From Rhyacichthys aspro (taxonomy: Eukaryota; Chordata; Actinopteri; Gobiiformes; Rhyacichthyidae): DNA of 64,000 bases. The notes beneath the pieces were generated by a model, which saw only the letters and a program-made list of their open reading frames with translations, searched no databases and was not told the DNA's origin. Positions 36,080 to 47,821 of this stretch are shown here, one piece after another. How positions within the stretch are numbered: position 1 is the first letter of the stretch; each line of letters opens with the position of its first letter. Both the position numbers and the translations under genes were made by a program. The stretch is taken from positions 720,001 to 784,000 of the forward strand of contig CM072149.1 in assembly GCA_036850595.1 (NCBI GenBank), written 5' to 3'.

Positions 36080-36430
36080 TTGTTAGATGTGACCATTCTC
36101 CTAAAACCACAGCTGACCATCGACCGTCCCCAGACTGTATTATTTATGTCTTTATAAACAGACCGACCCTGATCCCGGTGACACATCGTCCTGTTTGCAG
36201 TCTGGACTCATGCTTTATGTATGAGCCATCAGCTGCGCGTCTGCCCCAGGTGACTGCTACATACTCCGACATGCCAACAGCACAAACAGATTGCCCAGCA
36301 CTTCAGCCTTACTGCATTAATACACAGCGCATATTTATGTTCACTACTCCAGCTGCACATCACCTGCTCCCAACGCCGCCTCGCTCAAGACACATCATGA
36401 GGGGCTTCAGCACTTAAGAGTCAAGTGTGA
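36080..36430. promoter_or_regulatory. Candidate conserved non-coding block
   Basis: GC-balanced complex sequence. A 150-codon open frame (35965-36417), the longest in the window, runs through it but lacks any domain, has no codon-pattern support, and starts in AT-rich DNA; I regard it as chance. Regulatory role inferred. Confidence 0.3.
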
Positions 36431-36899
36431 TCGCAATACATTCTAAGTCTTATTTAAGTCAGAAAATGGCTGGGATCGTTGAAATCTTTAAGCTTGTTTT
36501 ATGTTCAGGCGACAGAAAAACTGATTTAGCATGCACATTTTAGGTTTCTAGTCTGAATATAGCCTTTTCTGTTATTTATTTATTGATTTATTTACTTTTA
36601 CAGACCTAGATTTATAAGATTATGTGCTGCACCTGGATGTTCCTCCATTTAAATCCCACACCTTCACCAGAGGAACACCTTGTCCAGAGGTGGACCTTCA
36701 GTGACAAGCTGCTGTTCCCATTCCTGCTGATTTTTTATATGTCTGTTATTAACCTATGCCAGCTATCCCCAACTGACTACACACAATCCAATCTACTCAA
36801 TAAATGTAAAAGCAAATTATGTGCGTCCACGAGCAAAGCCAATGTCAAAAACAGATAGCATCCTCCAGCAGCCTGCTCAAAAAAACATAAAGTTAACCT
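36431..36899. other. Intergenic, nothing recognised
   Basis: AT-rich with a short ATTT repeat near 36574; no supported feature. Confidence 0.4.
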
Positions 36900-37393
36900 T
36901 AAAGATGCACCGATCCAATACTAGGACTGGAAACTAGTCTATTATGGACAAAAAAGATGGATTTGGTCAGAGTAAATATGTACATAGGTCTCATCTACTG
37001 TGTGTAACTCATAAACTATCATTTTAGAGTGCAGGATCAGCTCAAGAAGGAATAGAAAGTAAAAGCGCAATATATTAAACAAAAAATAAACAATCTCTCC
37101 ACAAAACATTTTTTTTTAGTTTCATTTGTGGCTATTTGAGTGCATATTTTTAATTCTAAGTCAAAATATGATCAACTAAACTGTCTGTCTTAATGCAGTT
37201 TCAATTAGCTCTTTATATGCTGAATGCAGGTAAAGATATTCTCTTTAAAATAGTTTTTACATTGATTTTGATGAAAAAAAAAAGAAAAAAGGTTGTTCTT
37301 TTGTTGTCAGTAATACTGGTTATGTCAGTGTTTTGGTTTTAGCTGTTTCCCAGTGTTTTTATTCCTATTTGATGTATTGTGCATCATCTCTAG
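36900..37393. mobile_element. Possible hAT-like MITE
   Basis: Left AAAGATGCACCGATCCAATAC and right TTGTGCATCATCTCTAG form imperfect inverted ends; GATGCACCGATCC is a frequent terminus of fish hAT-type elements. AT-rich interior without coding. Target duplication not recognised, so limits are approximate. Confidence 0.4.
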
Positions 37394-37567
37394 TGTCAGA
37401 TATACTAGCATGAAAATATAGATAGGAATCAAAATCAAAATAATAAAAAAAAAGCCTTTACATGTGTCACATAAATTTAATCCTTCAAAATGTTTGTTTT
37501 TTTATATTATTTTTCATGCTTTTGCTTTATTAAACAAGAAGTAGGTTGATAGTTGTTGGTACATAAA

Positions 37568-37593
37568 AATAATAAATAAATAAATAAATAAAA
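37568..37593. repeat. (AAAT)n microsatellite
   Basis: AATA repeat of about six units. Confidence 0.85.
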
Positions 37594-37899
37594 TTAATAG
37601 ACAATAAAAATACAGAAGATTCTGATTTTAACATGAACATGTGTTGCTTGAGGGTTGCCTCTGAAATGAATGGGTCAAAGAATCAATATGTATTTTGACA
37701 AGCAAAAACACCAAAGCTTTTGCAAAACATCTAGGTTTGTTCACAAATTTTGTTGAATTTAAAAGTTTTTTTTAAGCCTTTCCCAAGATTTGTTGTCTTT
37801 TTTCTCTATAACTACTCCCCTTGCCTTATCCACATTTGTTGAAACCACGCATGCTCCAAATCAAACCTTATGTTTTTTTTAACAGTCCTCTCTGAGACA

Positions 37900-38225
37900 A
37901 TATTAACTCAACATTAGAAACCTACACAGACCTCCGGCCCCTACGAGCGTTCACGTTCCTGTTTGTCTTGTCTCCTTAAGCGGGCCGTGTATCCATATTT
38001 GAAGGCGCCACCGGCTGGGAAGGTAGAGACGTGAATGTGGAGTGACAAGGGGAAGGCATGAGCACAACAGACCTACCTACGGAAACAGACAACCTCCTCC
38101 ACTCAGGCCAAATGAGCCTTGTCAGCCAGCAGTTGGTGCAGTAATTATAAAGCCTGTCTTGAATTTCCCAGGGATTCCAGGAGAAGGGCAGAATGGTTAA
38201 GGCACTAAGCATTTTATGAGACAAG
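37900..38225. promoter_or_regulatory. Candidate conserved non-coding block
   Basis: GC-richer low-repeat block (CCTACGAGCGTTCACG near 37941, GGCGCCACCGGCTGGG near 38004). A minus-strand 82-codon frame lacks a domain. Inferred regulatory. Confidence 0.33.
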
Positions 38226-39179
38226 AAATATGAAGATCAAACAAAGTACGCCTCATCTAAAAGAACATTTAGCTCATTATTAAAGATAATCAGTGTTCAA
38301 AATCAGGATGGTTCTGATAAAACTCAACGCAAGAAAACAAGCAGTTGTTGAACTGAAATAATGATATATTATCACATTTTTTTATGTAAAACAGTATGTC
38401 AATGTCCGTATTAAACAATGTTGTGGATGCCACTTACAGTTTTGTACGTTTAATTACAAATTCTTGACACAGAATGTGTGACAAACTTTTAAATTATAAA
38501 GAGATAATGTATAAACTCAGAACTACAACGATATCAAGGCAATCTTTACATCTTACTTAACATAGAAAAAAATACTGGAGGTGTTTTACTTACATGAATC
38601 TTGATTTATTTAGGTTTTGAAGAACAAGGTGATGTTGCTCGGTGAAAAATCACAAATAGACGGTAAATGGGCCTATTTGAATATTCTTCCAGCCAATGAC
38701 ATTAACAAGCTAAACAATAAGACCCATTAGTTATGTAAATGTGGTTTGTTGAGGTATAGAGTGGTTTTTAGGTGTGTTTGTAGAAGAAGTGTAGTAAGTT
38801 GTAAAAAATTTGACATATGGCAACGCTGGGCCTTTGGGGGTTAAACTAATCTGAATACAAGAAAAATCTGATGAAAAGAATACTGCCTCTTAAATGTTCT
38901 TTAGTTCAAACCTTTGGCGCTAAAGACGTTTTTCTGTTTAGCTTTAATGGTTCAAATTGAGCATCATCATCATCACTACTCTCACTAACACTGTGTCCGT
39001 ATGCCTCTTTCTTAAACACATGATTCAATTGATTTTTTCATGCCAAAAATCAAAAACAAATGTAGGTGGAATAAAAAAAAATAAAAAAATCCAGTTCTTT
39101 GGACGTCTGAAGTCAACTTTCTTTACATTCAGTAGCTTTCTTTTCTATATTCATTTCAATACCTTGTTTTTATGAAGTC
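38226..39179. other. AT-rich intergenic with a small complex core
   Basis: Mostly AT-rich. The part at 38640-38830 (TCTTCCAGCCAATGACATTA near 38683, GACCCATTAGTTATG near 38721) is more complex and may be regulatory. Nothing else seen. Confidence 0.35.
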
Positions 39180-39300
39180 CTTTATGGCGATTAAGAATCT
39201 GATCCAAGTACAAAGCCAGCAGTGGAACTCGCCTGGAGCAGCTGTTAAAAGAGAGTGGCTTTCACCAGAGGGTTTTACTGTCCCTTGATGATTTTAATGC
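39180..39300. promoter_or_regulatory. Small candidate conserved non-coding block
   Basis: Short complex block with TTTATGGCGATTAAGAATC near 39180. Weak evidence. Confidence 0.25.
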
Positions 39301-39489
39301 TATTTAAGAGGCTTTCCCACCTTAACTATGAAGAAAAAAAAAAGAAAAAAAAACACTAAGTACTTGCAGTTCCTTCGCATGTTAATTGCCAAATTTAAAA
39401 GGTAATGAAATATCAGAGTAAAATATGAGGCATTTGTAAGTGCCCTAACAGAGTAAACACAGTGGAATACCCCCAGGCCAGTGATTAAA

Positions 39490-39900
39490 CACACTTCGAC
39501 TCAAAGGTACCTTGTTAAGTAATGGTTGAAAATACATTAAAGGAATCTGGATGTTTACCTAGCTGTTACGCCTCCAGATCGCCTCCCCCGGGAAAGCCTT
39601 TTCTCTACGCTGATGCACACTTTGTAGATTTCCCCCGCAGGAGCGTTCACGAGTCTGACACTTACATCTGTTCAGGTATTCGCCGCCTCGAGACGCTCCG
39701 CCGAAACCGCTCCCTTCACCTCCGGTCTTGGTCCCGCTCCAGGCCGTCATCGCCACCGCCGGATCTCAGGTCCCTAGAAGCAGCAACGGTCCTGATTCGA
39801 AGCGACATCCGAGTCAGTCCTCAGTCACTCTGTTTCTGTCAAGGTCTAGGCTGAGACAAAGCGATGGAGCGTGGCCTGTTTATAGGACTGTCACCTGATC
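39490..39900. promoter_or_regulatory. GC-rich island, candidate regulatory
   Basis: A GC-rich, CpG-containing stretch in AT-rich DNA: CGCCGCCTCGAGACGCTCCG near 39681 and CGCCACCGCCGG near 39750. Frames of 110 codons (plus) and 65 codons (minus) overlap and are Arg/Ser/Pro-rich, as expected from composition. Could be a promoter of an unseen transcript or an enhancer. Confidence 0.35.
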
Positions 39901-40422
39901 GCTCACAGGGCCAGGAATATTCAACTGACAGCAGCATATTCTGAAGTGTGTGAGTTCACCTTTAGGCTGTTTACTCTGTGGCTTATCTGTTTGTATTTTA
40001 ACTCACCTTTTTGAACATGCACTTGACTGTAGCACCTTGAAGGTTAGCGGGCCTCTTGATGGATAGCAGCATGATGCTAACTCACAACTCAACTCTTTTC
40101 AAATGTAACAACAGGAGCCAATACTATGGGAGATATATAAGAGAATAAGTGAAAAGATACTTGAACATGATTTGAAAACCATCTTAAGTCCTTCAAATAT
40201 TAAACAATAAATGTTTACTTCACAATAAATCTGAGAATTTAATTACATCTGATTTAACTATAGATATGTATTATTATTCATATGTTTTTTTGTGTCTTCT
40301 CGTTCTTATTATGTTAACTGATTTTGATTTTTTTTCCCAAGACATTAAAATTTAATTTCTGTAAAATTATGTAGTTTGATGAATTGTCAGTGGTTTAGTA
40401 ATCTATTCCTCCATTTTGTATA

Positions 40423-40936
40423 CAGTTGTCCCTCACTACGTGGCCTCACTGTTTCGCAGATTTTTTTTTGTGCAATTTTGCATGCTTTTTTTTTTACAGC
40501 GTATGAACGCACATTGTGACACGGTCAGAGGAACTGTGAAATACGCGTGAGTTTCTATTAATAATTTCTTATGTGTCCAACCTCGTAAGGTGATCATTAA
40601 AATTAAATTTATTTCTAAAAGCTGTCATATTTATTTATAGGAAAATATTTATATTTTTATTTCTCCAAAAAAATGAAAACAGGTTTTGATCTTAGGTTTC
40701 ATAGTATAATACTGTACTTATTTTTTTAAATCTACAAAGGTTTGAACTTTGAGAGTGTTTAAACAAGAGAGAAATGTTAATGCCTGTCTGAGAAAAGTGT
40801 ATAAAGTGTGTGGTGAGGGGTTTTACAGCCTTAAAACATATAATAATTGTAAAAAATAAAGCTGACTACTTCGTGGATTTCGCCTATTGCGGGTTATTTT
40901 TAGAACGTAACCCCGGCGATAAACGAGGGACCACTG
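40423..40936. mobile_element. Tigger-like (Tc1/mariner) non-autonomous element
   Basis: Left CAGTTGTCCCTCACTACG and right GATAAACGAGGGACCACTG are inverted ends, flanked by TA at 40421-40422 and 40937-40938, the usual Tc1/mariner duplication. The right inner part (GTGGATTTCGCCTATTGCGG, TTTTTAGAACGTAACCCC) is a well-known fish/vertebrate Tigger-type terminus. 514 bp, no transposase frame; mobilised in trans if at all. Confidence 0.75.
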
Positions 40937-40939
40937 TAA

Positions 40940-41560
40940 CCCAACTGCTTCATTCTCCCATTAACCCACAAAGCACTTTCATGTGCCTCCTCATTTCTCT
41001 CCCGCTCCCTTTTTTCTCAAAGTTAGTCCGCTTTTTATCCATCCATCCGTCTGTTTATCTTTTAGCCGGTGGGTGGCTTTCAGGAAGCCCCATCAGCCTT
41101 GGATCCCTCCGTCCAAACACAGCCGAGGTGTTGATCAATCCTGGACAGATCGAGAGAAACTAAATTAATGTGATATTCGCATTTGTTTGGCCCTTCTCTC
41201 GGTGTTTGACAGTTTGTCTCAATGACCTGACGACCAAAGCGCAGGTCGGGCCGAACCGCGGGCTCGTGCCACGTTAAACACCGCACATCTGGAACCAAAT
41301 CAGCTCCACATGTGGTCCCGTCCACACCGAACTGAAACCGATACAGCGGCGGGATTACTACTTGATAAATATTTGAAACTCGGCTCTCCTCTTATATAAT
41401 TACGGCAGGTTTCAAATGGCCGCTCACGTCTGATGTGCACGCTATCTCGAGATGGGACGTTATTTAATAACAGCTGTACCGCAAAACTCCAGCAGCTGGC
41501 AGTTAAAAGAAGGCCCCTCCTTTGTATTTGGTTACACTCAGCAATATAATCAATCCATAA
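40940..41560. promoter_or_regulatory. Candidate conserved non-coding / enhancer block
   Basis: Complex, GC-richer block with CTAAATTAATGTGATATTCG near 41160 and ATATAATTACGGCAGG near 41393. Overlapping frames on both strands (40810-41163, 40983-41168, 41080-41325) begin inside the Tigger-like element or lack domains. Regulatory role inferred. Confidence 0.38.
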
Positions 41561-42151
41561 TTACGATGAAATGCCCCAGCTTCCATGCTTCCATTCCTGG
41601 ACAGCCACCTACATTTCTAGAATAACCTCTGTTTTGTTGAAAATAGGGAGTGCCCTTCAAGAATATTGGCCTCAGTTTTCACATTGTTCACTTTTCAAAC
41701 CCTGTCTTTGTTGTGGCCACAGAGGATTGTGGGTTGTTTCCTGCAATTTTAATAGCTCAAGAGATTATGCCTCATTTGCAGTGAATGTTTCATTTGAGTT
41801 TAATAAAAATACTCATGCACAATGTATTTTCTGTCTTTCTATGTTTATATTTTATTTAATTTTTTTCTTTTTCTGGAAGATGACTTTGTGATGTAAAATC
41901 TGTATAAATGTTTATATTTTACCTGCCAACAACAAAAGTTATTGCAACTGCCACAAAAATATAAATTCAAGTATTGACAATAAGTTAAAAAAAACCCACA
42001 GAGAACAACCCTTTAGTGCCAAACTAAAACAAATAGTTTTCAGTGTCGGGATACAGTTGTAGTGGAAATTGCTGGTGATATGTGTATATCCCTGTTTCTA
42101 TGTTATGAAATTATATGAAGCAAGGACAACAGAAAGTCACATTTACATTAA
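41561..42151. other. AT-rich intergenic, nothing recognised
   Basis: A T-rich 106-codon frame (41571-41891) has no domain. No supported feature. Confidence 0.4.
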
Positions 42152-42762
42152 GGAAATTTGAATTGAATAACAAATTAATCGTAAATCTGACTGAATCTTA
42201 ATTGCGATTAATCACACAACTTTTAATAAACACACTGAATCTTCAGTTTAACAGAAGGTAATTAACTTTATTTGAATCAATCAAGTTTTAAATAGAAAAG
42301 TATGCATTTTTGATTTTTCAGGCTTCAAAACTGACAGATATCTATGAATGCAAAAATGATTTGTCAAATAACAAAAACCTTTATAAAATACAATAAATCA
42401 ACAGTAACTTAACTTTGTGGTTCAGAATTTTGACTATTTTTTTTAATATATATATATTTGTGTGAACTTACACAACCTTACAGACTATTTAAATCTGCTG
42501 CAAATCACGCACATTACTTTATTTTTTTTCCAGAGAACCATCCAGTAATCTCTTAAAACAGAATTGTCCATTTAGAAGCATGTTTGTTTTTTTTTTTCAC
42601 TAGCTTGAGTGTGCAGCCGCGTTAGCCACAGGAAACAGAAATGAAGTGTAGAGAGGGCATTACGTCAAATTAAAAATTGTGGGGTTTTTTAAATTTTTGT
42701 TAACGCACTGAACCGAAAAAATGAACGCAAAAAGTTAACACGCTAATTTTACCAGCCCTAAT
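42152..42762. mobile_element. Family B MITE, copy 2
   Basis: Carries the family B landmarks in order: AATTGCGATTAATCACACAA, AATAAACACACTGAATC, TTTAACAGAAGGTAATTAAC, GAACCATCCAGTAATCTCTT, GCAGCCGCGTTAGCCACAGG, CGCACTGAACCGAAAAAATG and AAGTTAACACGCTAATTTTA, ending ACCAGCCCTAA. About 600 bp, longer than copy 1. No transposase. Confidence 0.65.
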
Positions 42763-43183
42763 TTAAGTGTAATTGGTGTGCCACAAAAATAGAGGGTTGT
42801 ACTCGGGTAAAATAGTGTTAACGTACATCTGTAAGACACAATAGAACACCTGAATGGACTCAGCAGCAAACTTATCCCGATTGTTCTCCTCACACCCTCA
42901 GGTCCAGGCAGATGTTCTCGATTCAAAGACCAATGAGGACTTCATCTTATTGTCATTGCTCCCTTCTGTTCATAGCCACATCCATGCTCACAATAATTTA
43001 ACACAAATGGCATGTAGCATGTGGTGCCCCTGACGCATGAGAGTGACAGAGGCGAGACGAGACGTACGGACAGGAATAAACGCCGAAACGGAAAAGATAA
43101 GCTCACACAAGTCGGTAAAGTAAAAGTATGTAAGGTAGAGTACAGTTCGTGTTTGTGTGGCATTATTTTTTTTACTTATTTTA
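42763..43183. other. Intergenic, nothing recognised
   Basis: Mixed sequence; short minus-strand frames (42735-42926, 42942-43163) without domains. Confidence 0.35.
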
Positions 43184-43800
43184 TGTAGAAATTGTTTTGG
43201 GGCAAAAATGGCTACCATTTATTCACAGGTGCACGATTCGCGGCACTTGATAAACACAAAGGTTGCTATTATGCTTTATTACTCAATGGTTTATCCACAT
43301 ATAAATTATTGTAATATTGCTTGGGCCAGCACTTTTCACTAAATTGAAACCTATCTATCATCTAAAAAGTTTTCTTCCTCATGATTTTCTTGACATATTT
43401 TCCTTCAACAATTTCATTTCACATGTATCCAACTCGTAATAATAATCTCCTTAGGATTCCTTTCTGTCGTCTCAGTTTAGTGTCCTCTATAGAGGCTCCA
43501 AATTATGGAACAGTCTTCCTGCATCTCTTTTAGATCTTTCTTTAACACAGTTTAAAAATGAGCTTAAATTTCTACTCTTGAATATTTCAAACTTTCCATA
43601 TGGTGTATCTCTTTGACCTGGTTACACTATATATTATAGATAGTATAGATTATATATAGTAAAATACTTCTATGATGGAGACAATGAAATTACTGTGTAG
43701 ATTACTGTATGTGTATATTGTTTTACTAAATCTGTATATTTTTTTTATTTTTTACCCGTTTTTATTGTGCAAATAAACAAACAAAACAAAACAGGTGAAT
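43184..43800 (+). pseudogene. LINE reverse-transcriptase C-terminus and 3' tail
   Basis: Encodes LINTKVAIMLYYSMVYPHIN followed by YCNIAWAST, the conserved LYYSLIYP..NYCNIVW motif after the palm of many fish LINE reverse transcriptases. After frameshifts it resumes as LLRIPFCRLSL and, further on, as SVLYRGSKLWNSLPA and TQFKNELKFLL, the standard C-terminal GxKLWNSLP and FKxxLK motifs. A T-rich 3'-UTR follows, ending in an A-rich tail (AAACAAACAAAACAAAACA) near 43793. 5'-truncated and frameshifted. Confidence 0.8.
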
Positions 43801-44329
43801 TATGGAAAATTTATTGAGTGTTTGTTATATCTCTGCTCATTTTAAATCCAAACAATTTCTTTGCACTATTCTTAAATATCTGGATCTGAGATTGACAACC
43901 GTGGCCTTTTTTAAAGCGAGATCCATACAACTCTTCTGGCTTCTATCTGCTTTTGTTCTTATCTATACATACTGTACATAGCTTTTATGTTGAGTTATCG
44001 TTTGCAGCTGCGTCGTGCTTGTTTTCACTCAGTTATCTGACGGAGGCAATGCTACAGAGTCCTACGTATAGGTGTGTGCATGTGAGTGTGCTGCTTTGGG
44101 CTCTGATCTATACATCACACAAAGACACAAAGACTGCAGACAACCCCTGGGTTTCAGTCTCTCTCTCAGTCTTCTATCACCTTCCACCAAGAGAACAGCA
44201 ATGACCCCTATCCCCTTTGCAGAGGGAGGAAGACCCTGAGTTAGGACACAGAGACAGGCATGTGAAAGTGTCCTGTTCTCAGTTAAATAATCAAAAAAAA
44301 CAAAAAAAAACGACATGAATTTACCCTGG
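43801..44329. other. Intergenic, nothing recognised
   Basis: Short frames on both strands (43953-44204, 44062-44316) overlap without domains. No feature supported. Confidence 0.35.
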
Positions 44330-44590
44330 AACTAAAATGCTGCTTCTTCCAACAGGTTTACACATCGACACGGAGCATATTGGGCTGATACAGAGCCTTT
44401 AATGTGCAGATGTGCTCTTGTGTTGCTTTCTTTCTGACATCCTGCGAGTGCTGTATGTATGTCATTAATTAATGTGCAGCTCCCTGGAGTGGTTAGCTCC
44501 ACTGCACTGAGAGCAGAACACACCAGCCCTGATCAGCCGATGATTACCTTTGATCAGTGTCAAACAACGGCAGCAGTGTTTGAAAAGGAG
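44330..44590. promoter_or_regulatory. Candidate conserved non-coding block
   Basis: Complex block with GTCATTAATTAATGTGCAGC near 44461 and GATGATTACCTTTGATCAG near 44540 (TCF/LEF- and homeobox-like words). Inferred from texture. Confidence 0.4.
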
Positions 44591-44936
44591 TAGATTGTGT
44601 ACTTTCCAAGACCCTTAATGGTGGTTTATCCAACACTGTGATTTGTGAAAGTTATGCATAAGAAATATAATCTTTTGGGGTTTTAACCAAGACCCACATA
44701 AGGAATATGGTTCAGTTTGGTAAAGGTTTTTAAAGACGAAAACAAATATGAAGGGTAAAGAGGTAAACTTAAAATCTTCAAAATGGAACTCAAGAGGGAA
44801 ACACAAATGATTTTCTCACACCAAATTTGTTTTGTTCTTGGGATAAATATTCTCATGTGGAAAGCAAAAAATAAATAAATATCTTCACATCAGATATCTT
44901 CAAAACAGAAAACATCTCAAACCAGTAAAGACCTAT

Positions 44937-44972
44937 AAATAAATAAATAAACAAACAAATAAATAAATAATA
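44937..44972. repeat. (AAAT)n microsatellite
   Basis: AATA units with a central ACAA variation. Confidence 0.85.
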
Positions 44973-45334
44973 ATGATAATCTATTCTAGATCTACTTTAT
45001 TTATTTATTTTTATTTTGAACAATTCCAAAAATGACAAAAATGACAAATAATGGAAACACTGCTGCACAGTCCATGATTGCTCCCAGAGCTGCTTTAAGT
45101 GACTCTAAAAACACTGTAATAGTTTTGCTGTGCTGGACATTAGCATGAAACTGAATAGAGCAGCGTCTCTGTGATGATCACGGACCTGCTGCTTTATGAA
45201 AATGCATAGGCTTTGATTTGACAGATGTTTTGCGTCTTTGACAAGAGTTTAGTAGCATGTAGCATTATAATAGAGCTGGTCTATGGAGACAGACAGGGTT
45301 AATACGGAATGGCATTTAACTAAACTACTTTTAG

Positions 45335-46245
45335 TGTCATCATCCATCCGTGCATCTATTCATTTTCTCTATTCATTTGCCCATACTTCCGTCTCCCCAG
45401 ACACTTCTTCCAGCTCCTCTGGGGGAATAACCGAGGCGTTCCCAGACATAGGTCTTCCCCAGGGCTCTCCTCCCAGTGGGACATGCCCAGAACACCTCCC
45501 CAGGAAGGCGTCCAGGTGGTATCCAGAACAGATGCCCGAGCCACCTCAGCTGCTCCTCTCGATGTGGAGGAGCAGCGGCTCTACTCTGAGCTCCTCCCTT
45601 GTCACCGAACTCCTCACCGTATCTGTAAGGGAGCGCCCAGTCTTCCTGCGGAGGAAACTCATTTCAGGTGCTTGTATTTGAGATCTTTCAGTAATGACCC
45701 AGAGATAATGACCATAGGTAAGAGTAGGAACGTACCTCAACCACATTACTGCAGAAGCTGCACCAATCTGTCAATCTCCCATTCCATGCTTCCCTCACTC
45801 ATGAACAAGACCTCAACATACTTGAACTCCTTGAAGCCACCCTTTCTTGGCTGAGAACCATGGCCTCGTCCTGGCCGCTTCACACTTGGCTGCAAACCGT
45901 CACAGTACACGCTAAAAGTCCTGGTGTGATGAAGCCAATGAGTAAGGGACGAGATCCCCAAACCGGACCCCCTTCGGCCCCTGGCTGTGCCTAGAAATCC
46001 TGACCAAAAAATGATGAGCAGCTCTGGTGTCAAAGGATGGCCAGGTGGTGATCAGTTGACAGCTCCACCCCTCTCTTCACCCGAGTGTCCAAGACATATG
46101 GTCAAATGTTGATCAACAGCCTCTGGCCTTGGGTGTCATGGTGCCACGTGGACTGATGGACACCCTTATGCTTGAACATGAGCACCTTCCAGCACCCCTC
46201 CCAGGGACTCCACTGCACTGCCATTTGGCCCAGGGTGGGGCTATG
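45335..46245 (-). pseudogene. Rex3/RTE-like LINE remnant (internally deleted)
   Basis: Minus strand, 3' end at left. From 5' to 3': an endonuclease remnant with KHKGVHQSTWHHDTQG and ELSTDHHLA (about 46160-46050; the SDHH-type catalytic histidines are visible), then a jump to FKEFKYVEVLFMSEGSMEWE at about 45830-45760, then VPTLTYGHYLWVITERS, EMSFLRRKTGRSL and EELRVEPLLLHIERS (45740-45546), then WTPSWGGVLGMSHWEESPG. Reverse transcriptase catalytic core is missing. The tail, read on the minus strand, is AGAAAATGAATAGATG followed by GATGGATG, fitting the GATG-type tails described for Rex3. Multiple frameshifts; not functional. Confidence 0.8.
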
Positions 46246-47360
46246 GCTGCACAACGCTGTAGTTTTATCCATTATCATTAATTTAGGCCTTTTTAGGCGA
46301 AAAAAAATTACATTATAAATGAACGTCTAAAAGAGATCTACAAGCCAAACCTGTGCCCTGAAATCGACAAATGTAACTATATAAAACAAAAGTTGTGTAA
46401 GCATGACCATTCCTCTCACTATACTCCCTTCCGTGGAAAGAAAAGGCTTATCTGGGTCTGATGCCTCAAACTGAAACTCAACTGACCTTTACCATATAGC
46501 CTCCTGATGACAGGTCTGTATCCTGCTCTTATCCCAGTGAAAAAAAAAAAAAAAAAAACCTTAAATAACTCCAAGTACAAGTAGATAAAAGTGGACCTCT
46601 GGGAGAAAATGGAGCAAATCAAATGTGTGTCGAAAGGTTTAATGTGTCCAGTAAAAGTCAGTGTGGAAACTGCACCTGGGAAACATAAGCTGATAAGAGC
46701 AGACAGGGAGTCGATACCTGGTTATGGAGCAATAAAAAGTCAATCGTCAGCGCTGGCTTTAAAGTACTGACTTACACACTCGCGCAGTACTTTATTTGTC
46801 AATTAAGTTTTAAGTGAATGCTGTTTTGCTGGAGGTCAGGTGCTGTTCCATGTCGCTGAGTTTTATATTGCAATCGTAAATATGTTTTGTGATGTCAGTG
46901 CACTCACAATCAAAATCTGGTTTTTAACAAATATTATTAACAAAGTCTTATTTCTTGCCGTTCTGTTGTCAAGACCACTTTCTTCCAGCCAAGGTGAAGG
47001 CCTTCATTGCTGGCCCTGGCCTATGTGGCACCCAATGTGGGACCCATGCATTACGCTATTTTTATTTTGAAAACGGTAAAAAAATAATAATTAATTCTGT
47101 GCTGATGACTAATAAACCCAGGTGAGTTGAAGAGGCCACACATGAGGGTCAACTTATCTACATTATCTGGCACAGTACCTGAGTTGACAAATTTAAGCCA
47201 TTATATTGAATTAATGGAGACTTTACATTGTACATGCAGCAGGTAGCGGTACAATCGAGGACGGGGCATGTATTGCCTAGATCTAGCTGTTGTGCTCAGG
47301 TCAGATGAGCTGGTGCCATTAGCATTTGCCCACACTGCCTGCCTAGCGCTGGCCACTAAA
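46246..47360. other. Intergenic, nothing recognised
   Basis: Contains an A run at 46540-46558. Short frames without domains. No feature supported. Confidence 0.4.
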
Positions 47361-47370
47361 GGCCTTAGAG

Positions 47371-47821
47371 CAGGGGTGTCCAAACTTTTTACAACAAGGG
47401 CCATATTAGATGAGACGAAAAGTTACAAGGGCCGAAGTCTCTTTTGATTTTATACTTATTCCACAGGTACAGGTTTTAAACAAATCTGAACATGTTTTAG
47501 ATGGATTTAAACAGGTTTTTGGTAGATTTAGACATGTTTCCGTCGGATTTATATAGGTTTTATTTGGATTTGAGCAGATTTTTGATGGATCTGAACAGGT
47601 TTAAGATGGATTTCAGCATGTTTTAGTTGGATTAAAACAGGTTTTAGTTGGATTTTAACAGGTTTTAGATGGATTTAAACCTGTATATTAGGGCTGTGTT
47701 GCACTGCTGCTGCTCTTGGGGCCATTAACATTCATATCATTTTTATCAATGAAGCTAAGGGCCGCATAAAATTTCAACTTGTGCCATATTTGGCCCCCGG
47801 GCTGCACTTTGGACATGTCTG
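47371..47821 (-). mobile_element. Family A hAT-type MITE, copy 6 (divergent termini)
   Basis: Starts CAGGGGTGTCCAAACTTTTT and ends TTTGGACATGTCTG, flanked by a perfect 8-bp duplication CCTTAGAG (47363-47370, 47822-47829). The termini read GTCCAAAC instead of GTCAAACTC, so this is a sister subfamily. It still has the internal 21-bp minisatellite (GATTTAAACAGGTTTT and similar). It lies within or directly upstream of a LINE remnant. Confidence 0.88.

Noticed and set aside
35965..36417. Longest open frame in the window, 150 codons, plus strand
   Set aside because: No recognisable domain, no sign of codon bias, starts in AT-rich DNA and continues through a block whose other frames are also partly open. 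Length is possible by chance in 64 kb.
47201..47404. 67-codon minus-strand frame ending near family A copy 6
   Set aside because: Starts inside the MITE (47371 onward) and therefore cannot be a native gene; no domain.
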